Assembly: GCF_014203325.1 (NCBI RefSeq)
Contig: NZ_JACHIV010000001.1
Coordinates: 3,597,501 to 3,661,500, forward strand
DNA length: 64,000 nucleotides
DNA from: Saccharopolyspora gloriosae
GTDB taxonomy: Bacteria > Actinomycetota > Actinomycetes > Mycobacteriales > Pseudonocardiaceae
Reading direction: 5' to 3'
Part shown: one piece after another, positions 51,685 to 60,985 of the stretch
Position numbering within the stretch: position 1 is the stretch's first letter
Layout: each line of letters begins with the position of its first letter
Notes under the pieces: generated by a model
The model's input: the letters and a program-made list of their open reading frames with translations, nothing else
Database searches by the model: none
What the model was told of the DNA's origin: nothing
Program-made: the position numbers and the translations under genes

Positions 51685-52862
51685 GCCCCACCCCCTGCGG
51701 CCTCGGTGGTGACGCGCACCCACTCGTGCAAACCGCGCACCTGGTGGTCGAAACGGTGCTGCGCGGAGCCGAACGGGTCCTTGAAGAAGCACGCCAGCGC
51801 GGTCAGCGGCCCGCGCTGCCCGGCGTGGTGCGCCATCGCGACGAGCCGGGTCAGGTCGAGCACCAGCGGCGCGGCCAGCGCCGAGTCGTAGGCCGACCAC
51901 GTCAGCTGCAAGGTCACCGGCGCACCGAGGAAGCCCTCGGCGTGGACGTGGTCCCACGCGACCTTGGTCTGGCCGAGGTCCGGCACGTTGTCGATGTGCA
52001 GCGGCGCGGCGACCTCGCCGCCGAGCAGCGCGTGCAGCCCGCGGGACTTGGAGTCGAGCTTGCTGGCGACGGCGCGCGGATCGGCGAGCGTCGCGCCGTC
52101 CCCGCCGCCGAGCAGGTTCGTGCCCGCCCACGACCGCACGACGAGCGCGCGTTCGGTGAACATCGGTGCGAGCACCGTGCGCAGCAGTGTTTCACCGGTC
52201 TTGCCGTCGCTTCCCGCGTAGGGCAGGCCGCGCTGCTCGGCCATCCGCAGCAGCGCCGGGATCGCGATCCCGGTCGAAGGGGTGAACTCCACGTACGGGC
52301 AGCCCGCCCGGACGGCGGCGCAGGCCGCGACGACGCTGGCCGGGACCTCGCCCGCCGCCAGCGCGGCGTCGAGCGCGGCGACGTCGTCGAGGTCGGCGCC
52401 GCGCGGCCACGGCGACTCGGTGGAGGCGACGTTGACGACCACGACCCGTTCCAGGTCGTGGCGCCGCGCGAACGCGCCCATGTCCCCGGCCAGCCGCGCG
52501 ACCTCGCCCGCCTGATCACCGCCGCCGGTGGCCGGGTCGTAGCCGTGGCGCAGTTCCGACTCCACCGCCGTCAGCTGCGCCGCGACCGCGGAGACCACGC
52601 CGACGGGCAGCACCCCCGCCGACACCAGGGCGTCGGCGGTCTTGTGCAGGTCGGTGCCGGAGATGTCGTGGCCGCCGACGACGATCTCGTCCCAGCCCGG
52701 CAGCGGTGCCGAGCCGAACGCGGGCAGCTCGGTCACGCAGCCGGTCGGACGCACCAGACCGGACCGCAGCGCGGCCAGTCCGACGATCGCCGTGGTCGCC
52801 ACCGAACCGCGCGCGCCGAGCAGCCACAGCCCGGTGCGTCCCGGTCGTGAGTTCTCGCCCAC
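51681..52862 (-). CDS. Inositol-3-phosphate-synthase-family protein
   Basis: 393 residues. TGLWLLGARGSVATTAIVG is the NAD-binding start and ALPFAG-like TELPAFGSAPLPGWDEIVVGGHDI follows; VVNVASTESP, EFTPSTGIAIPALLRMA, YAGSDGKTGETLLRTVLAPMF and SWAGTNLLGGGDGATLADP match myo-inositol-1-phosphate synthases, with DGKTG holding the active-site Lys. In classical ebo clusters a dehydroquinate-synthase-like EboD occupies this position, so a different cyclase may replace it here. GTG at 52862 has AGGAGGTGAC. Overlaps UbiA by 4 bp. Confidence 0.85.
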   Translation of the reverse strand: MGENSRPGRTGLWLLGARGSVATTAIVGLAALRSGLVRPTGCVTELPAFGSAPLPGWDEIVVGGHDISGTDLHKTADALVSAGVLPVGVVSAVAAQLTAVESELRHGYDPATGGGDQAGEVARLAGDMGAFARRHDLERVVVVNVASTESPWPRGADLDDVAALDAALAAGEVPASVVAACAAVRAGCPYVEFTPSTGIAIPALLRMAEQRGLPYAGSDGKTGETLLRTVLAPMFTERALVVRSWAGTNLLGGGDGATLADPRAVASKLDSKSRGLHALLGGEVAAPLHIDNVPDLGQTKVAWDHVHAEGFLGAPVTLQLTWSAYDSALAAPLVLDLTRLVAMAHHAGQRGPLTALACFFKDPFGSAQHRFDHQVRGLHEWVRVTTEAAGGGA

Positions 52863-52921
52863 GTAGTCACCTCCTGGAGCCGGGGTGGTGGCCCGCACCG
52901 CGCGGGCCACCACCACGTGGA

Positions 52922-55417
52922 TCAACGCGGCAGGTCGCCCTTCGCCCGCGCCGACGAGTCGTCCGGAGGAACGGGCTCGGACACCCCGTCGCCGGTGAAG
53001 TGCACCGCGTCGATTTCGAACAATTCGGTCCCTTCACCCGCGAACACGAAGAACAGCGGCCCGGAGTTGCCCGGATCGGTCACCGGAACCGGTTCCACGT
53101 CCACATATCCGCCACCGGTGCTCGGCACTTCGGCCGTCTGCAGCAGTTCGCCGTCCGGAGCCCCGGCGCGGACCTCGATGGTGCCGCCCGGCCCGGCCGC
53201 CGAAACCCGGTAGCCGATGCCGTCCACGCCCGTCAGGTTCACCGGGTCGATCGAGATCCAGTCGCCCGCTTCGATGCCGCCGACCTTGCGGCCACCGGCC
53301 GCGTCCGGGTCCTCCACGACCTCGACGCCCTCGGCGTCGGTGAAGAACTCGGCCTGCTTGTCCGCGGGCTGCAGCACGACCCGGCCGCTGCCCGTCACGG
53401 GCGGCAGGCCCTCGGCACCGGTGTCGGTGTAGTCGGCGGTGATCACGCCGAACACGTCGGCGTCGAGCCCGTGGCCCTCATCGGCCGGGGTTTCGATGAC
53501 GCCTTCGCAGCCGAACTCCTCGCTGAGCGGGTGCGCGTGGGTGTCGTGGCCGAGCGCGTAGCTGACCTGCACCCGGGAGCAGTCGATCTGCTCGTCCTCG
53601 GCGTCGGTGACGCTGACCCGGAACGGCACCTGCTCGCCGAAGGTGAACACCCCGCCGTCCGGCGGCAGCTCGACGCTGACCTGCGGCGGCGTGTTGCCGA
53701 CGACGATCTGCACGCTGGCGTGCCCGACCTTGCCGGTCGAGTCGGTCACGGTGAGCTTGGCGGTGTAGCTGCCGCGCTCGTCGTAGGTGAACGACACCGG
53801 CCCGTCGGTGGTCGAGTCCGGGGTGCCGTCGCTGGTGAAGTCCCACTCGTAGCTCAGCGGCCCGCCGTCGGGGTCGGTGGTGCCCGCCGGGTCGAACTCG
53901 ACCGTCAGCGGTGCCTCACCGGCTGAGGTGACGTCGGCGCTCAGCTTCACCCGCGGGGTCTTCGCGTCCGGGCTGTGCTCGATGCGGTACAGCGCCGAGT
54001 CGTCCGCGCCGCCGAAGTAGCTGGAACCGTAGTCGAGCACGTACAGCGCGCCGTCGGGCCCGAACTCGATGTTCATCGGCCGGGTCAGGTCCATCGAGTC
54101 GAAGAACGGCCGGATCGCGGCCAGGTCGCCGTCCTCGGTGAGCTCGAACTCCTTGATCCAGCCCCGGTCCCACTCGTAGTTCAGGACTTTCCCGTCGTAG
54201 TACTCCGGGAACTTCAGCGGCTCGTCCAGGTCCGGGTCGAAGTGGTACACCGGCCCGCCCATCGGCGATTCCGGTCCCTCGCCGAGTTCGGGCACCGAGC
54301 CGTCGTCGTAGTCCAGCCACGCGGGTTGCGCGGGTGGCAGCTCGACCAGCCCGGTGTTGTGCGGGCTCTCGTTTCGCGGCGCCGCGCAGTCGAAGGGCTG
54401 CCCGGACTCGCCGGTCGCGAAGTCGTGGTCGATGAACGGTTCGTTGGCGCCGATGCAGTACGGCCAGCCGAAGTTGCCCGGCTCCTTGATCAGGTTGTAC
54501 TCGACGGTGCCGCTGGGCCCGCGCTCCGGATCGGCCGAACCGGCGTCCGGGCCGTACTCGCCGAGGTGGATCCACCCGGTCTGCTCGTCCACGGTGAACC
54601 GGAACGGGTTGCGCAACCCCATCGCGTAGATCTCGGGCCGGGTGCCGTCCGTTCCCGCCGGGAACAGGTTGCCCTCCGGTGCGGTGTAGCCGCCGTCGTC
54701 GTCGACGTGGATGCGCAGGATCTTGCCGCGCAGGTCGTTGGTGTTGCCCGCGGAGCGCTGCGCGTCGAAGGCGGGGTTGCGCTCGGCGCGCTCGTCGATC
54801 GGGGTGTAGCCGTCCGAGGAGAACGGGTTCGTGTCGTCCCCCGTGGACAGGTACAGGTTGCCGTCGGCGTCGAAGTCGATCTCACCGCCAGCGTGGCAAC
54901 AGGTGCCCCGGTTCGCCGGGACCTGCAGGATCTCCTGCCCGCCGGCGAGGTCGAGCGTGCCTTCGTCGGTGAGCTGGAACCGGGCCAGCACGTTGTGCCC
55001 GTCGAAGGGGGCGAAGTCCGCGTCCTCGCCCTCTTCCGGGGCGTCGCCCGGGGGCGTGTCCAGCGGCGGCGCGTAGTACAGGTAGACCCACCGGTTCTCG
55101 GCGAAGCCGGGGTCCACGGCGATGCCCTGCAGGCCGTCCTCGTCGTGGTTGTAGACGGGCACCGTGGCGGCCAGCGTGGTGGTGGCGTCCGGCGTGGTGA
55201 GGTACACGTCGCCGTCGCGGGAGGTGTGCAGCACGCGGCGGTCGGGCAGCACCGCCAGCGCCATCGGTTCGCCCAGCTTGGTCTCGCCCTGGGCCAGCGT
55301 GATCTGGTCGAACGCCGTATCCGGTGGGGGTGATGCGGCGGATGCGGCAGGAACCGTCAGGGCGGCCGCAGTCACGACCGCCAAGGTCGTGGATGCGGCC
55401 AATCGTAAGAATCGCAC
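52922..55417 (-). CDS. Secreted glucose/sorbosone-dehydrogenase-like beta-propeller with PKD and C-terminal CBM-like domains
   Basis: 831 residues. A signal peptide ends near AASA (about residue 27). The six-bladed propeller of the sorbosone dehydrogenase family spans about 35-475 (GLQGIAVDPGFAENRWVYL, CCHAGGEIDFDADGNLYLSTGD, MGLRNPFRFTVD, FGWPYCIG). A PKD domain follows (APLTVEFDPAGTTDPDGGPLSYEWDF, about 490-575), then a CBM6-like tail near 690-805. Quinone-dependent sugar oxidation outside the cell is the family expectation. GTG at 55417 has GAGGAG upstream; ATG at 55432 is the alternative. Confidence 0.83.
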   Translation of the reverse strand: MRFLRLAASTTLAVVTAAALTVPAASAASPPPDTAFDQITLAQGETKLGEPMALAVLPDRRVLHTSRDGDVYLTTPDATTTLAATVPVYNHDEDGLQGIAVDPGFAENRWVYLYYAPPLDTPPGDAPEEGEDADFAPFDGHNVLARFQLTDEGTLDLAGGQEILQVPANRGTCCHAGGEIDFDADGNLYLSTGDDTNPFSSDGYTPIDERAERNPAFDAQRSAGNTNDLRGKILRIHVDDDGGYTAPEGNLFPAGTDGTRPEIYAMGLRNPFRFTVDEQTGWIHLGEYGPDAGSADPERGPSGTVEYNLIKEPGNFGWPYCIGANEPFIDHDFATGESGQPFDCAAPRNESPHNTGLVELPPAQPAWLDYDDGSVPELGEGPESPMGGPVYHFDPDLDEPLKFPEYYDGKVLNYEWDRGWIKEFELTEDGDLAAIRPFFDSMDLTRPMNIEFGPDGALYVLDYGSSYFGGADDSALYRIEHSPDAKTPRVKLSADVTSAGEAPLTVEFDPAGTTDPDGGPLSYEWDFTSDGTPDSTTDGPVSFTYDERGSYTAKLTVTDSTGKVGHASVQIVVGNTPPQVSVELPPDGGVFTFGEQVPFRVSVTDAEDEQIDCSRVQVSYALGHDTHAHPLSEEFGCEGVIETPADEGHGLDADVFGVITADYTDTGAEGLPPVTGSGRVVLQPADKQAEFFTDAEGVEVVEDPDAAGGRKVGGIEAGDWISIDPVNLTGVDGIGYRVSAAGPGGTIEVRAGAPDGELLQTAEVPSTGGGYVDVEPVPVTDPGNSGPLFFVFAGEGTELFEIDAVHFTGDGVSEPVPPDDSSARAKGDLPR

Positions 55418-55465
55418 CAGGTCACTCCTCATCGCTCACGGTCCCGGCTCCGTCGCCGGGACGTT

Positions 55466-56236
55466 TCAGCAGGGGGTCTGCCCGGTGGCGGTGCGGATGC
55501 CGCCGAGCAGGTGACGCAGGAAGTCCGGTTCGGTGAAGGACTCCTCGGTGTGACCGCCGCCGGTGTAGTAGGCGCGGCCGGAGTCGACGGCGTGGCACCA
55601 GGCGATCGGGTGGTCGCCCATCGCGCCTTCGCCGGGGTCGTAGCTGGACTCGTCGAGCACGGCCAGCACGTGCGCGCCTTCGCGGGGATCGGAGGCGAAG
55701 TTGTACCACTCGTCGGTGCGGTGCCAGTGCCTCGGCAGGTGCGCCGTGGAGTCGTGCTCGTGGTCCTCGACCAGGACGGTCGCGGGCTGGATCTCGGGGT
55801 GGTCGGCGAAGTAGGCGCCGACGAGCTCGCCGTAGAACGGCCAGTCGTACTCGGTGTCGGCGGCGGCGTGCACGCCGAGGTAGCCCCCGCCGCCGCGGAT
55901 GTAGCGCTCGAACGCCAGCTGCTCGTCGGGTTCGAGCACGTCCCCGGTCGTCGACAACCACACCACGGCGTCGTGCCGCGCCAGTTCGGCATCGGTGAAC
56001 ACGGCGGAGTCCTCTGTGGACTCGACGGCGAATCCGCTGTCCTCGCCGAGGAGTTCGATCGCCGCGATCCCGGCTTCGATGGAGTCGTGCCGGAATCCGG
56101 CGGTCTCGGAGAAGACCAGCACGCTCGGCTCGTCGTGCTCGCCCGCCGACGCCGTGGCGGCCAGTGCCCCGGCCGTGCCCAGCGCCAGCGCCAGTCCCAG
56201 GAGCCGCGTGCCCGCGGTCCCGCGCCCGGCGCTCAC
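55466..56236 (-). CDS. Secreted ThuA-domain protein
   Basis: 256 residues. The hydrophobic N-terminal signal (LLGLALALGTAGALAATASA) is followed by a ThuA/class I glutamine-amidotransferase-like domain: SVLVFSETAGFRHDSIEAG, FERYIRGGGGYLGVHAAADTEYDW, GDHPIAWCHAVDSGRAYYTGGGHTEESF. ThuA-like proteins take part in trehalose and keto-sugar use and are often fused or adjacent to sorbosone-dehydrogenase/PKD proteins, as here. GTG at 56236 overlaps the preceding stop (GTGA). Confidence 0.83.
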   Translation of the reverse strand: MSAGRGTAGTRLLGLALALGTAGALAATASAGEHDEPSVLVFSETAGFRHDSIEAGIAAIELLGEDSGFAVESTEDSAVFTDAELARHDAVVWLSTTGDVLEPDEQLAFERYIRGGGGYLGVHAAADTEYDWPFYGELVGAYFADHPEIQPATVLVEDHEHDSTAHLPRHWHRTDEWYNFASDPREGAHVLAVLDESSYDPGEGAMGDHPIAWCHAVDSGRAYYTGGGHTEESFTEPDFLRHLLGGIRTATGQTPC

Positions 56237-57279
56237 GACGCGAACCCGACGTCGAGGTACTGGTCCACGTTCTCGCGGGTCACCACGGCCGAATACGTCG
56301 TGATCGAGCGTGGCACCTCGTGCTCGGCCAGGTCGGACATGCCGCGGGCCTGCACCAGCAGCCGCGCCAGCGCGATCGCCGACGAGCACATCGACGGGTT
56401 GTAGAGCACCGTGGCCTGCACGACGCTGCCGCCGGCCTTGATGCGGTCCATCATGTCGCGCGAACCCGCGCCGCCGACGAGGAAGAACTCCTCGCGCCCG
56501 GCGGCCTCCACCGCGGCGAGCACCCCGATCCCCTGGTCGTCGTCGTGGTTCCACACCGCGTCCAGGTGCGCCGCGGCCTGCAGCAGGTTCGTCGCCTGCC
56601 GCTCACCGGACTCGGCGGTGAAGTCCGCGGCGACCCGCCGCGCCACCCGGAGCCCGTGCCGCTGCAGGCCTTCGCGGAAGCCGGCGCTGCGTTCCTGGGT
56701 CAGCGGCAGCGAATCCGTACCCGCGATCTCGGCGATCACCGGGTCGGTGACGCCGCGGCGCTCCAGCTCGGCGGCGATGTGGTCGGCCGCGTTGACGCCC
56801 ATGCCGTGGTTGTCGCCACCGATCCACACCCGGTAGGCGTCGGACGAGTCGAAGACGCGATCCACGTTGACCACGGGAATCCCGGCCCGTGTGGCCCGCC
56901 GCGCCACGTCGGTCAGCGCCTTGCCGTCGGCGGGCAGGATCACCAGCACGTCGACCTGCTCGTTGATCAGGGTTTCGACCTGGGCGATCTGCTGGTTGAC
57001 GTCGCTGCTGCCTTCGGTGGCCCGGAACGTGACGTCCGGCAGCCCTTCGGCCTGCGCGCGGGCGTTGGTGGTCATGGCCGCCATCCAGCCGTGGTCGGCG
57101 GCGGGTGCGGAGAAACCGATCGTCACCTGGGTACCGGGGGCGGCGTTGTCGCCGCCCGCGGCGACCGCGGACGGGTTCTGCCGCTGCGGCGGGTCGTTGG
57201 CCAGGCACCCGGTCAGCAGCGCGGTCGCGCCCAGCGCACCGGTGCCGAACAGGAACCCGCGACGAGGAGTTGCGGACAT
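56233..57279 (-). CDS. Sugar ABC transporter substrate-binding lipoprotein (RbsB type)
   Basis: 348 residues. The N-terminus has an RRGFLFG twin-arginine-like start and a lipobox LLTGC with Cys25. The periplasmic-binding-protein fold follows: QVTIGFSAPAADHGWMAAMTTNARAQAE, QIAQVETLINEQVDVLVILPAD, VNVDRVFDSSDAYRVWIGGDNHGMG. This is the class binding ribose, inositol, xylose or related sugars. With the permease and ATPase upstream it completes an importer; the inositol-type enzymes in the operon suggest a cyclitol or modified sugar. Confidence 0.9.
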   Translation of the reverse strand: MSATPRRGFLFGTGALGATALLTGCLANDPPQRQNPSAVAAGGDNAAPGTQVTIGFSAPAADHGWMAAMTTNARAQAEGLPDVTFRATEGSSDVNQQIAQVETLINEQVDVLVILPADGKALTDVARRATRAGIPVVNVDRVFDSSDAYRVWIGGDNHGMGVNAADHIAAELERRGVTDPVIAEIAGTDSLPLTQERSAGFREGLQRHGLRVARRVAADFTAESGERQATNLLQAAAHLDAVWNHDDDQGIGVLAAVEAAGREEFFLVGGAGSRDMMDRIKAGGSVVQATVLYNPSMCSSAIALARLLVQARGMSDLAEHEVPRSITTYSAVVTRENVDQYLDVGFAS

Positions 57280-57305
57280 GGCGATCTCCGAAGGTGGGAG
57301 GGGAT

Positions 57306-58310
57306 TCAGCTGAGGGAACTGCGGCGGCGAGTGCGGGCCTGCAGCAGCACGGCGAGCACGATGATGGCGCCCTTGACGATGTTCTGGATGTCGGTTTCGA
57401 GGTTGTTGAGCGTGAAGACGTTGCTCAACGTCGTGAAGATCAGCACGCCGATCAAGGTGCCGGTCATGCTGCCGCGCCCGCCGGAGAGCAGGGTGCCGCC
57501 GATGACGACCGCGGCGATCGCGTCCAGCTCGTAGTACAGGCCGTTGGTGGACGCGCCGGAGGTAGTGCGCGCCACCACCATGATCGCCGCGATGGCGCAG
57601 CAGAGGCCGGCCAGCGCGTAGACCAGCGCGGTGTGCCTGCGGACGTTGATCCCGGCCAGCCGAGCCGCTTCGGCGTTGCCGCCGACCGCCAGCGTCCGGC
57701 GTCCGAACGTGGTGCGGTTGAGCAGCGTCCAGCCGCCCGCGAACACCGCGGCGAAGATCCAGATCAGCACCGGGACGCCCAGCAGGTCGGCCTGGAAGAC
57801 CGCGCCGAACGCCGCGACGTCGACCACCTGCGTCTGCCTGCCGCTGATCCGCTCGGCCAGCCCGCGCGCCGAGGCCATCATGGCCAGCGTCGCGATGAAC
57901 GGCACCACCCGGCCGTAGGCGACCAGCAGCCCGTTGACGAGGCCGCAGCCGGTGCCGACCAGCAGCGCGCACACCACCATCGCGCCCACCCCGTAGGACT
58001 GGGTGGCCCAGGTGGTCATCCACACGCTGGACAGCGCCACCATCGAACCGACCGACAGGTCGATCCCGCCCGCCGAGATCACGAACGTCATCCCGACGCT
58101 GACCACTCCGATGGCCGCGGCCAGCCGCAGCACGGTGGAGATGTTGCCCTCGGTCAGGAACGCGTCCGGGCGAGTGATGTAGCCGACCACGCACAGTCCG
58201 ATGAGGACGATCAGCAGCGCGACCAGCCTGATGTCGGTGCGCGCCCACCAGCGGCTCACCAGTGACGAGCCGGTCGCGGGGGGTGTCGCGTCGAGGGTCC
58301 GCTCGTTCAT
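57306..58310 (-). CDS. Sugar ABC transporter permease (RbsC type)
   Basis: 334 residues with about nine to ten membrane helices. GVVSVGMTFVISAGGIDLSVGSMVALSS and LLSGGRGSMTGTLIGVLIFTTLSN are the conserved RbsC/XylH/YtfT blocks. GGNAEAARLAGINVRRH is the cytoplasmic coupling region contacting the ATPase. Its ATG at 58310 overlaps the ATPase stop. A single permease gene implies a homodimeric channel. Confidence 0.92.
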   Translation of the reverse strand: MNERTLDATPPATGSSLVSRWWARTDIRLVALLIVLIGLCVVGYITRPDAFLTEGNISTVLRLAAAIGVVSVGMTFVISAGGIDLSVGSMVALSSVWMTTWATQSYGVGAMVVCALLVGTGCGLVNGLLVAYGRVVPFIATLAMMASARGLAERISGRQTQVVDVAAFGAVFQADLLGVPVLIWIFAAVFAGGWTLLNRTTFGRRTLAVGGNAEAARLAGINVRRHTALVYALAGLCCAIAAIMVVARTTSGASTNGLYYELDAIAAVVIGGTLLSGGRGSMTGTLIGVLIFTTLSNVFTLNNLETDIQNIVKGAIIVLAVLLQARTRRRSSLS

Positions 58311-59803
58311 CGCGCCGCCTCCATGACGAGGTCCAGGACGTCGGATTCGGTGATCTCCCCGGCGGTCGCGGTGCGCACCGCTGCGCCGTCGCGCAGCACC
58401 AGCACCCGATCGGCCAGCGCCAGCACTTCCGGGATGTCGCTGGAGACCACCACGATCGCGATCCCCTCGGCGGCGAGCCGCCGCATCAGGGCGTACAGCT
58501 CCGCCCTGGCACCGACGTCGACGCCGCGGGTCGGTTCGTCGAGCAGCAGCACCCGGCAGCCGCGCAGCACCCAGCGGCCGATGACGGCCTTCTGCTGGTT
58601 GCCGCCGGAGAAGGCGGCGATCGGCCGGGCCGGATCGGCGGGCCGCAGCTGGAGCTGGTCGACGACCTCCCGCGTCTCGGCGAGTTCCCGGGAGCGGTCG
58701 GTGAAGCCGAACCGGCTCAACCGCGGTAGCGACGCCAGCGTGACGTTCGCGGCCAGCGGCAGCAGCGGCAGCAGCGCCTGGCTCTTGCGCTCCTCCGGGG
58801 TGAGGCCGATCCCCGCCGCCACCGCCGCCGGGACGCTGCCCGGCCGCACGCGACGGCCGCCGACCCGCACCGCACCCGACTCCGCAGTGCGGGCGCCGAA
58901 GATCGTCTCCAGCAGTTCGCTGCGACCGCACCCGACGAGTCCGGCGAGCCCGAAGATCTCCCCCGCGTGCACCGTGAAGCTCACGTCCGCGAACTCGCCC
59001 CGGCGGCCGAGCCCGAGCACCTCCAGCACCGGTCGCTCGGTGGCCGTGCTGCCCACCGCCTCCAGTTCCGGTGGTGAACCACCCGTCATCAGCGCGACGA
59101 GTTCGCCGGTCGTGGCCTCCGCCACCGCGAGGCCCGCGGCGACCGTGCGGCCGTCCTTGATGACCGTGACGCGGTCGGCGATGCGCCGGATCTCCTCCAT
59201 GCGGTGGGAGATGTAGATGACGGCGACGCCGTCGGCGGTGAGTTCGCCGATGACGCGGAACAGGTTGTCGACCTCCCCTGCCGACAGCGCCGCCGTCGGC
59301 TCGTCCATCACGATCAGCCGCGCTTCGTGCTGCAGCGCCCGCGCCATCGACACCAGCTGCCGCGACGCGGCGGGCAGGCTGCCGACCTCGCGGTCCGGTT
59401 CGATCTCCGGGTGCCCCAGCCGCGCCATCAGCCCCGCAGCCGCACCGCGCGCCGCGCCCCGGCGGCTGAAACCGGCGGTGGCCGGTTCGTGGCCGAGGAA
59501 GATGTTCTCCGCGACGCTCAACCCGGGAACCAGGTCCAGCTCCTGGTACATCGCGGCGACGCCGCGCCGCAACGCGTCGGCGGGCGAGGACAGCGAGATC
59601 TCCTCACCCCGCCACCGGATCGTGCCGCCGTCGGCCGGATGCGCACCGGACAACACCTTGATCAACGTGGACTTCCCGGCGCCGTTCTGCCCCAGCAGGC
59701 AGTGCACTTCACCGGGGCGCACCCGCAGCTCCACCCCGTCCAGGGCGCGCACGCCCGGGAACTCCTTGACGATGCCGGACATCGCCAGCAGGTCGGCCGT
59801 CAT
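58307..59803 (-). CDS. Sugar ABC transporter ATP-binding protein (RbsA type, two ATPase domains)
   Basis: 498 residues made of two tandem ATPase domains. Domain 1 has Walker A GQNGAGKST and Walker B RLIVMDEPTAAL with signature LPAASRQLVSMARAL. Domain 2 has the degenerate Walker A GLVGCGRSELLE, the strong signature FSGGNQQKAVIGRW and CRVLLLDEPTRGVDVGA. This asymmetry is normal for monosaccharide importers. ATG at 59803 has GGGAGGCGGC; the gene overlaps both neighbours by 4 bp. Confidence 0.93.
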   Translation of the reverse strand: MTADLLAMSGIVKEFPGVRALDGVELRVRPGEVHCLLGQNGAGKSTLIKVLSGAHPADGGTIRWRGEEISLSSPADALRRGVAAMYQELDLVPGLSVAENIFLGHEPATAGFSRRGAARGAAAGLMARLGHPEIEPDREVGSLPAASRQLVSMARALQHEARLIVMDEPTAALSAGEVDNLFRVIGELTADGVAVIYISHRMEEIRRIADRVTVIKDGRTVAAGLAVAEATTGELVALMTGGSPPELEAVGSTATERPVLEVLGLGRRGEFADVSFTVHAGEIFGLAGLVGCGRSELLETIFGARTAESGAVRVGGRRVRPGSVPAAVAAGIGLTPEERKSQALLPLLPLAANVTLASLPRLSRFGFTDRSRELAETREVVDQLQLRPADPARPIAAFSGGNQQKAVIGRWVLRGCRVLLLDEPTRGVDVGARAELYALMRRLAAEGIAIVVVSSDIPEVLALADRVLVLRDGAAVRTATAGEITESDVLDLVMEAAR

Positions 59804-60948
59804 CTGCCGCCTCCCACCGGTATCCACCTGCTGTGGTGGGCGGCGCTGCGCTGCACCGCGTCCAGCACCCGCTGCACCCGCAGACCGGCCGCGAAGTCCG
59901 GGCTCGGCGTGGTGCGCTCGGCGATGGCGGTGACGAAGTCCCGCAACTGGTGGGTGAACGTGTGCTCGTAGCCCAGCACGTGCCCCGGCGGATACCAGGC
60001 GCCCAAGTACGGGTGGTCGGCCTCGGTGGCCAGGATGCGCCGGAAACCGGCGGTCTCAGCGCCCTCGGTCGCGTCGTAGAACGACAGCTCGTTCATCGAC
60101 TCGAAGTCGAACGCCAGGCTGCCCGCGCTGCCGTTGATCTCGATGCGCAGCCCGTTCTTGCGCCCCGCCGCGTAGCGGGTCGCCTCGAACGTGCCGAGCG
60201 CGCCGCCGCCGAACCGCGCGGTGAACATCGTCGCGTCGTCCACCGTCACCGGACCGGTGCGCTGAGCGTCGTCGACCAGCGGTCGCTCCGCCACGAAGGT
60301 GTCGACCAAGCCGCACACGCTGACGATGTCCTCGTCGAGCAGGAACTGCGCCAGATCCACCAAGTGCGCGCCCAGATCGCCCAACGCCCCGGACCCGGCC
60401 CGCTCCGCCCGCAACCGCCACGTCAGCGGCGCCTGCGGATCGAGCAACCAGTCCTGCAAGTACTGGGCCCGCACGTGCCGGATCGTGCCCAGCCTGCCCT
60501 GCTCGATCAGCTCGCGGGCCAACGACAGCGCCGGCACCCGGCGGTAGTTGAACCCGACCATTGCCTGGATTCCGCCGCGCCGCGCGCGATCCGCCGCCTC
60601 GGCCATCAACTCCGCTTCGGCCACGGAGTTCGCCAGCGGCTTCTCGCACAGCACGTGCTTGCCCGCCTCCAACGCGCTCATCGCGATCTCGGCGTGGCTG
60701 TCGCCCGGGGTGCAGATGTCGACCACGTGCACGTCGTCGCGCAGCAGCACGGACTTCCAGTCGTCGCTGGCCTCCCGCCAACCGTGCCGGGCGGCGTCCT
60801 GGTGCACGGCGTCCTTGCGCCGCCCGCACAGCACCACCATCTCCGGCCGGGCCGGGAGATCGAAGACCCGTCCCACGGTTCGCCACGCTTGCGAGTGGAC
60901 CACGCCCATGAAGGCATGACCCACCAAGGCAACACCGAGCACGTTCAT
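59800..60948 (-). CDS. Gfo/Idh/MocA-family NAD(P)-dependent sugar dehydrogenase
   Basis: 382 residues. GVALVGHAFMGVVHSQAWRTV is a Rossmann start; HVLCEKPLANSVAEAE holds the EKP catalytic Lys; SGALGDLGAHLVDLAQFL and DATMFTARFGGGALGTFEATR belong to the second domain. Such enzymes oxidise sugars or inositols at C3 or C2. First gene of the long leftward operon; ATG at 60948 is preceded by GAGGAAA. Repeat copy C lies 38 bp upstream, in the leader region. Confidence 0.9.
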   Translation of the reverse strand: MNVLGVALVGHAFMGVVHSQAWRTVGRVFDLPARPEMVVLCGRRKDAVHQDAARHGWREASDDWKSVLLRDDVHVVDICTPGDSHAEIAMSALEAGKHVLCEKPLANSVAEAELMAEAADRARRGGIQAMVGFNYRRVPALSLARELIEQGRLGTIRHVRAQYLQDWLLDPQAPLTWRLRAERAGSGALGDLGAHLVDLAQFLLDEDIVSVCGLVDTFVAERPLVDDAQRTGPVTVDDATMFTARFGGGALGTFEATRYAAGRKNGLRIEINGSAGSLAFDFESMNELSFYDATEGAETAGFRRILATEADHPYLGAWYPPGHVLGYEHTFTHQLRDFVTAIAERTTPSPDFAAGLRVQRVLDAVQRSAAHHSRWIPVGGGR

Positions 60949-60985
60949 TCGTTTTTCCTCCATCGTGGCTGGTTTGCCGTGGGGG

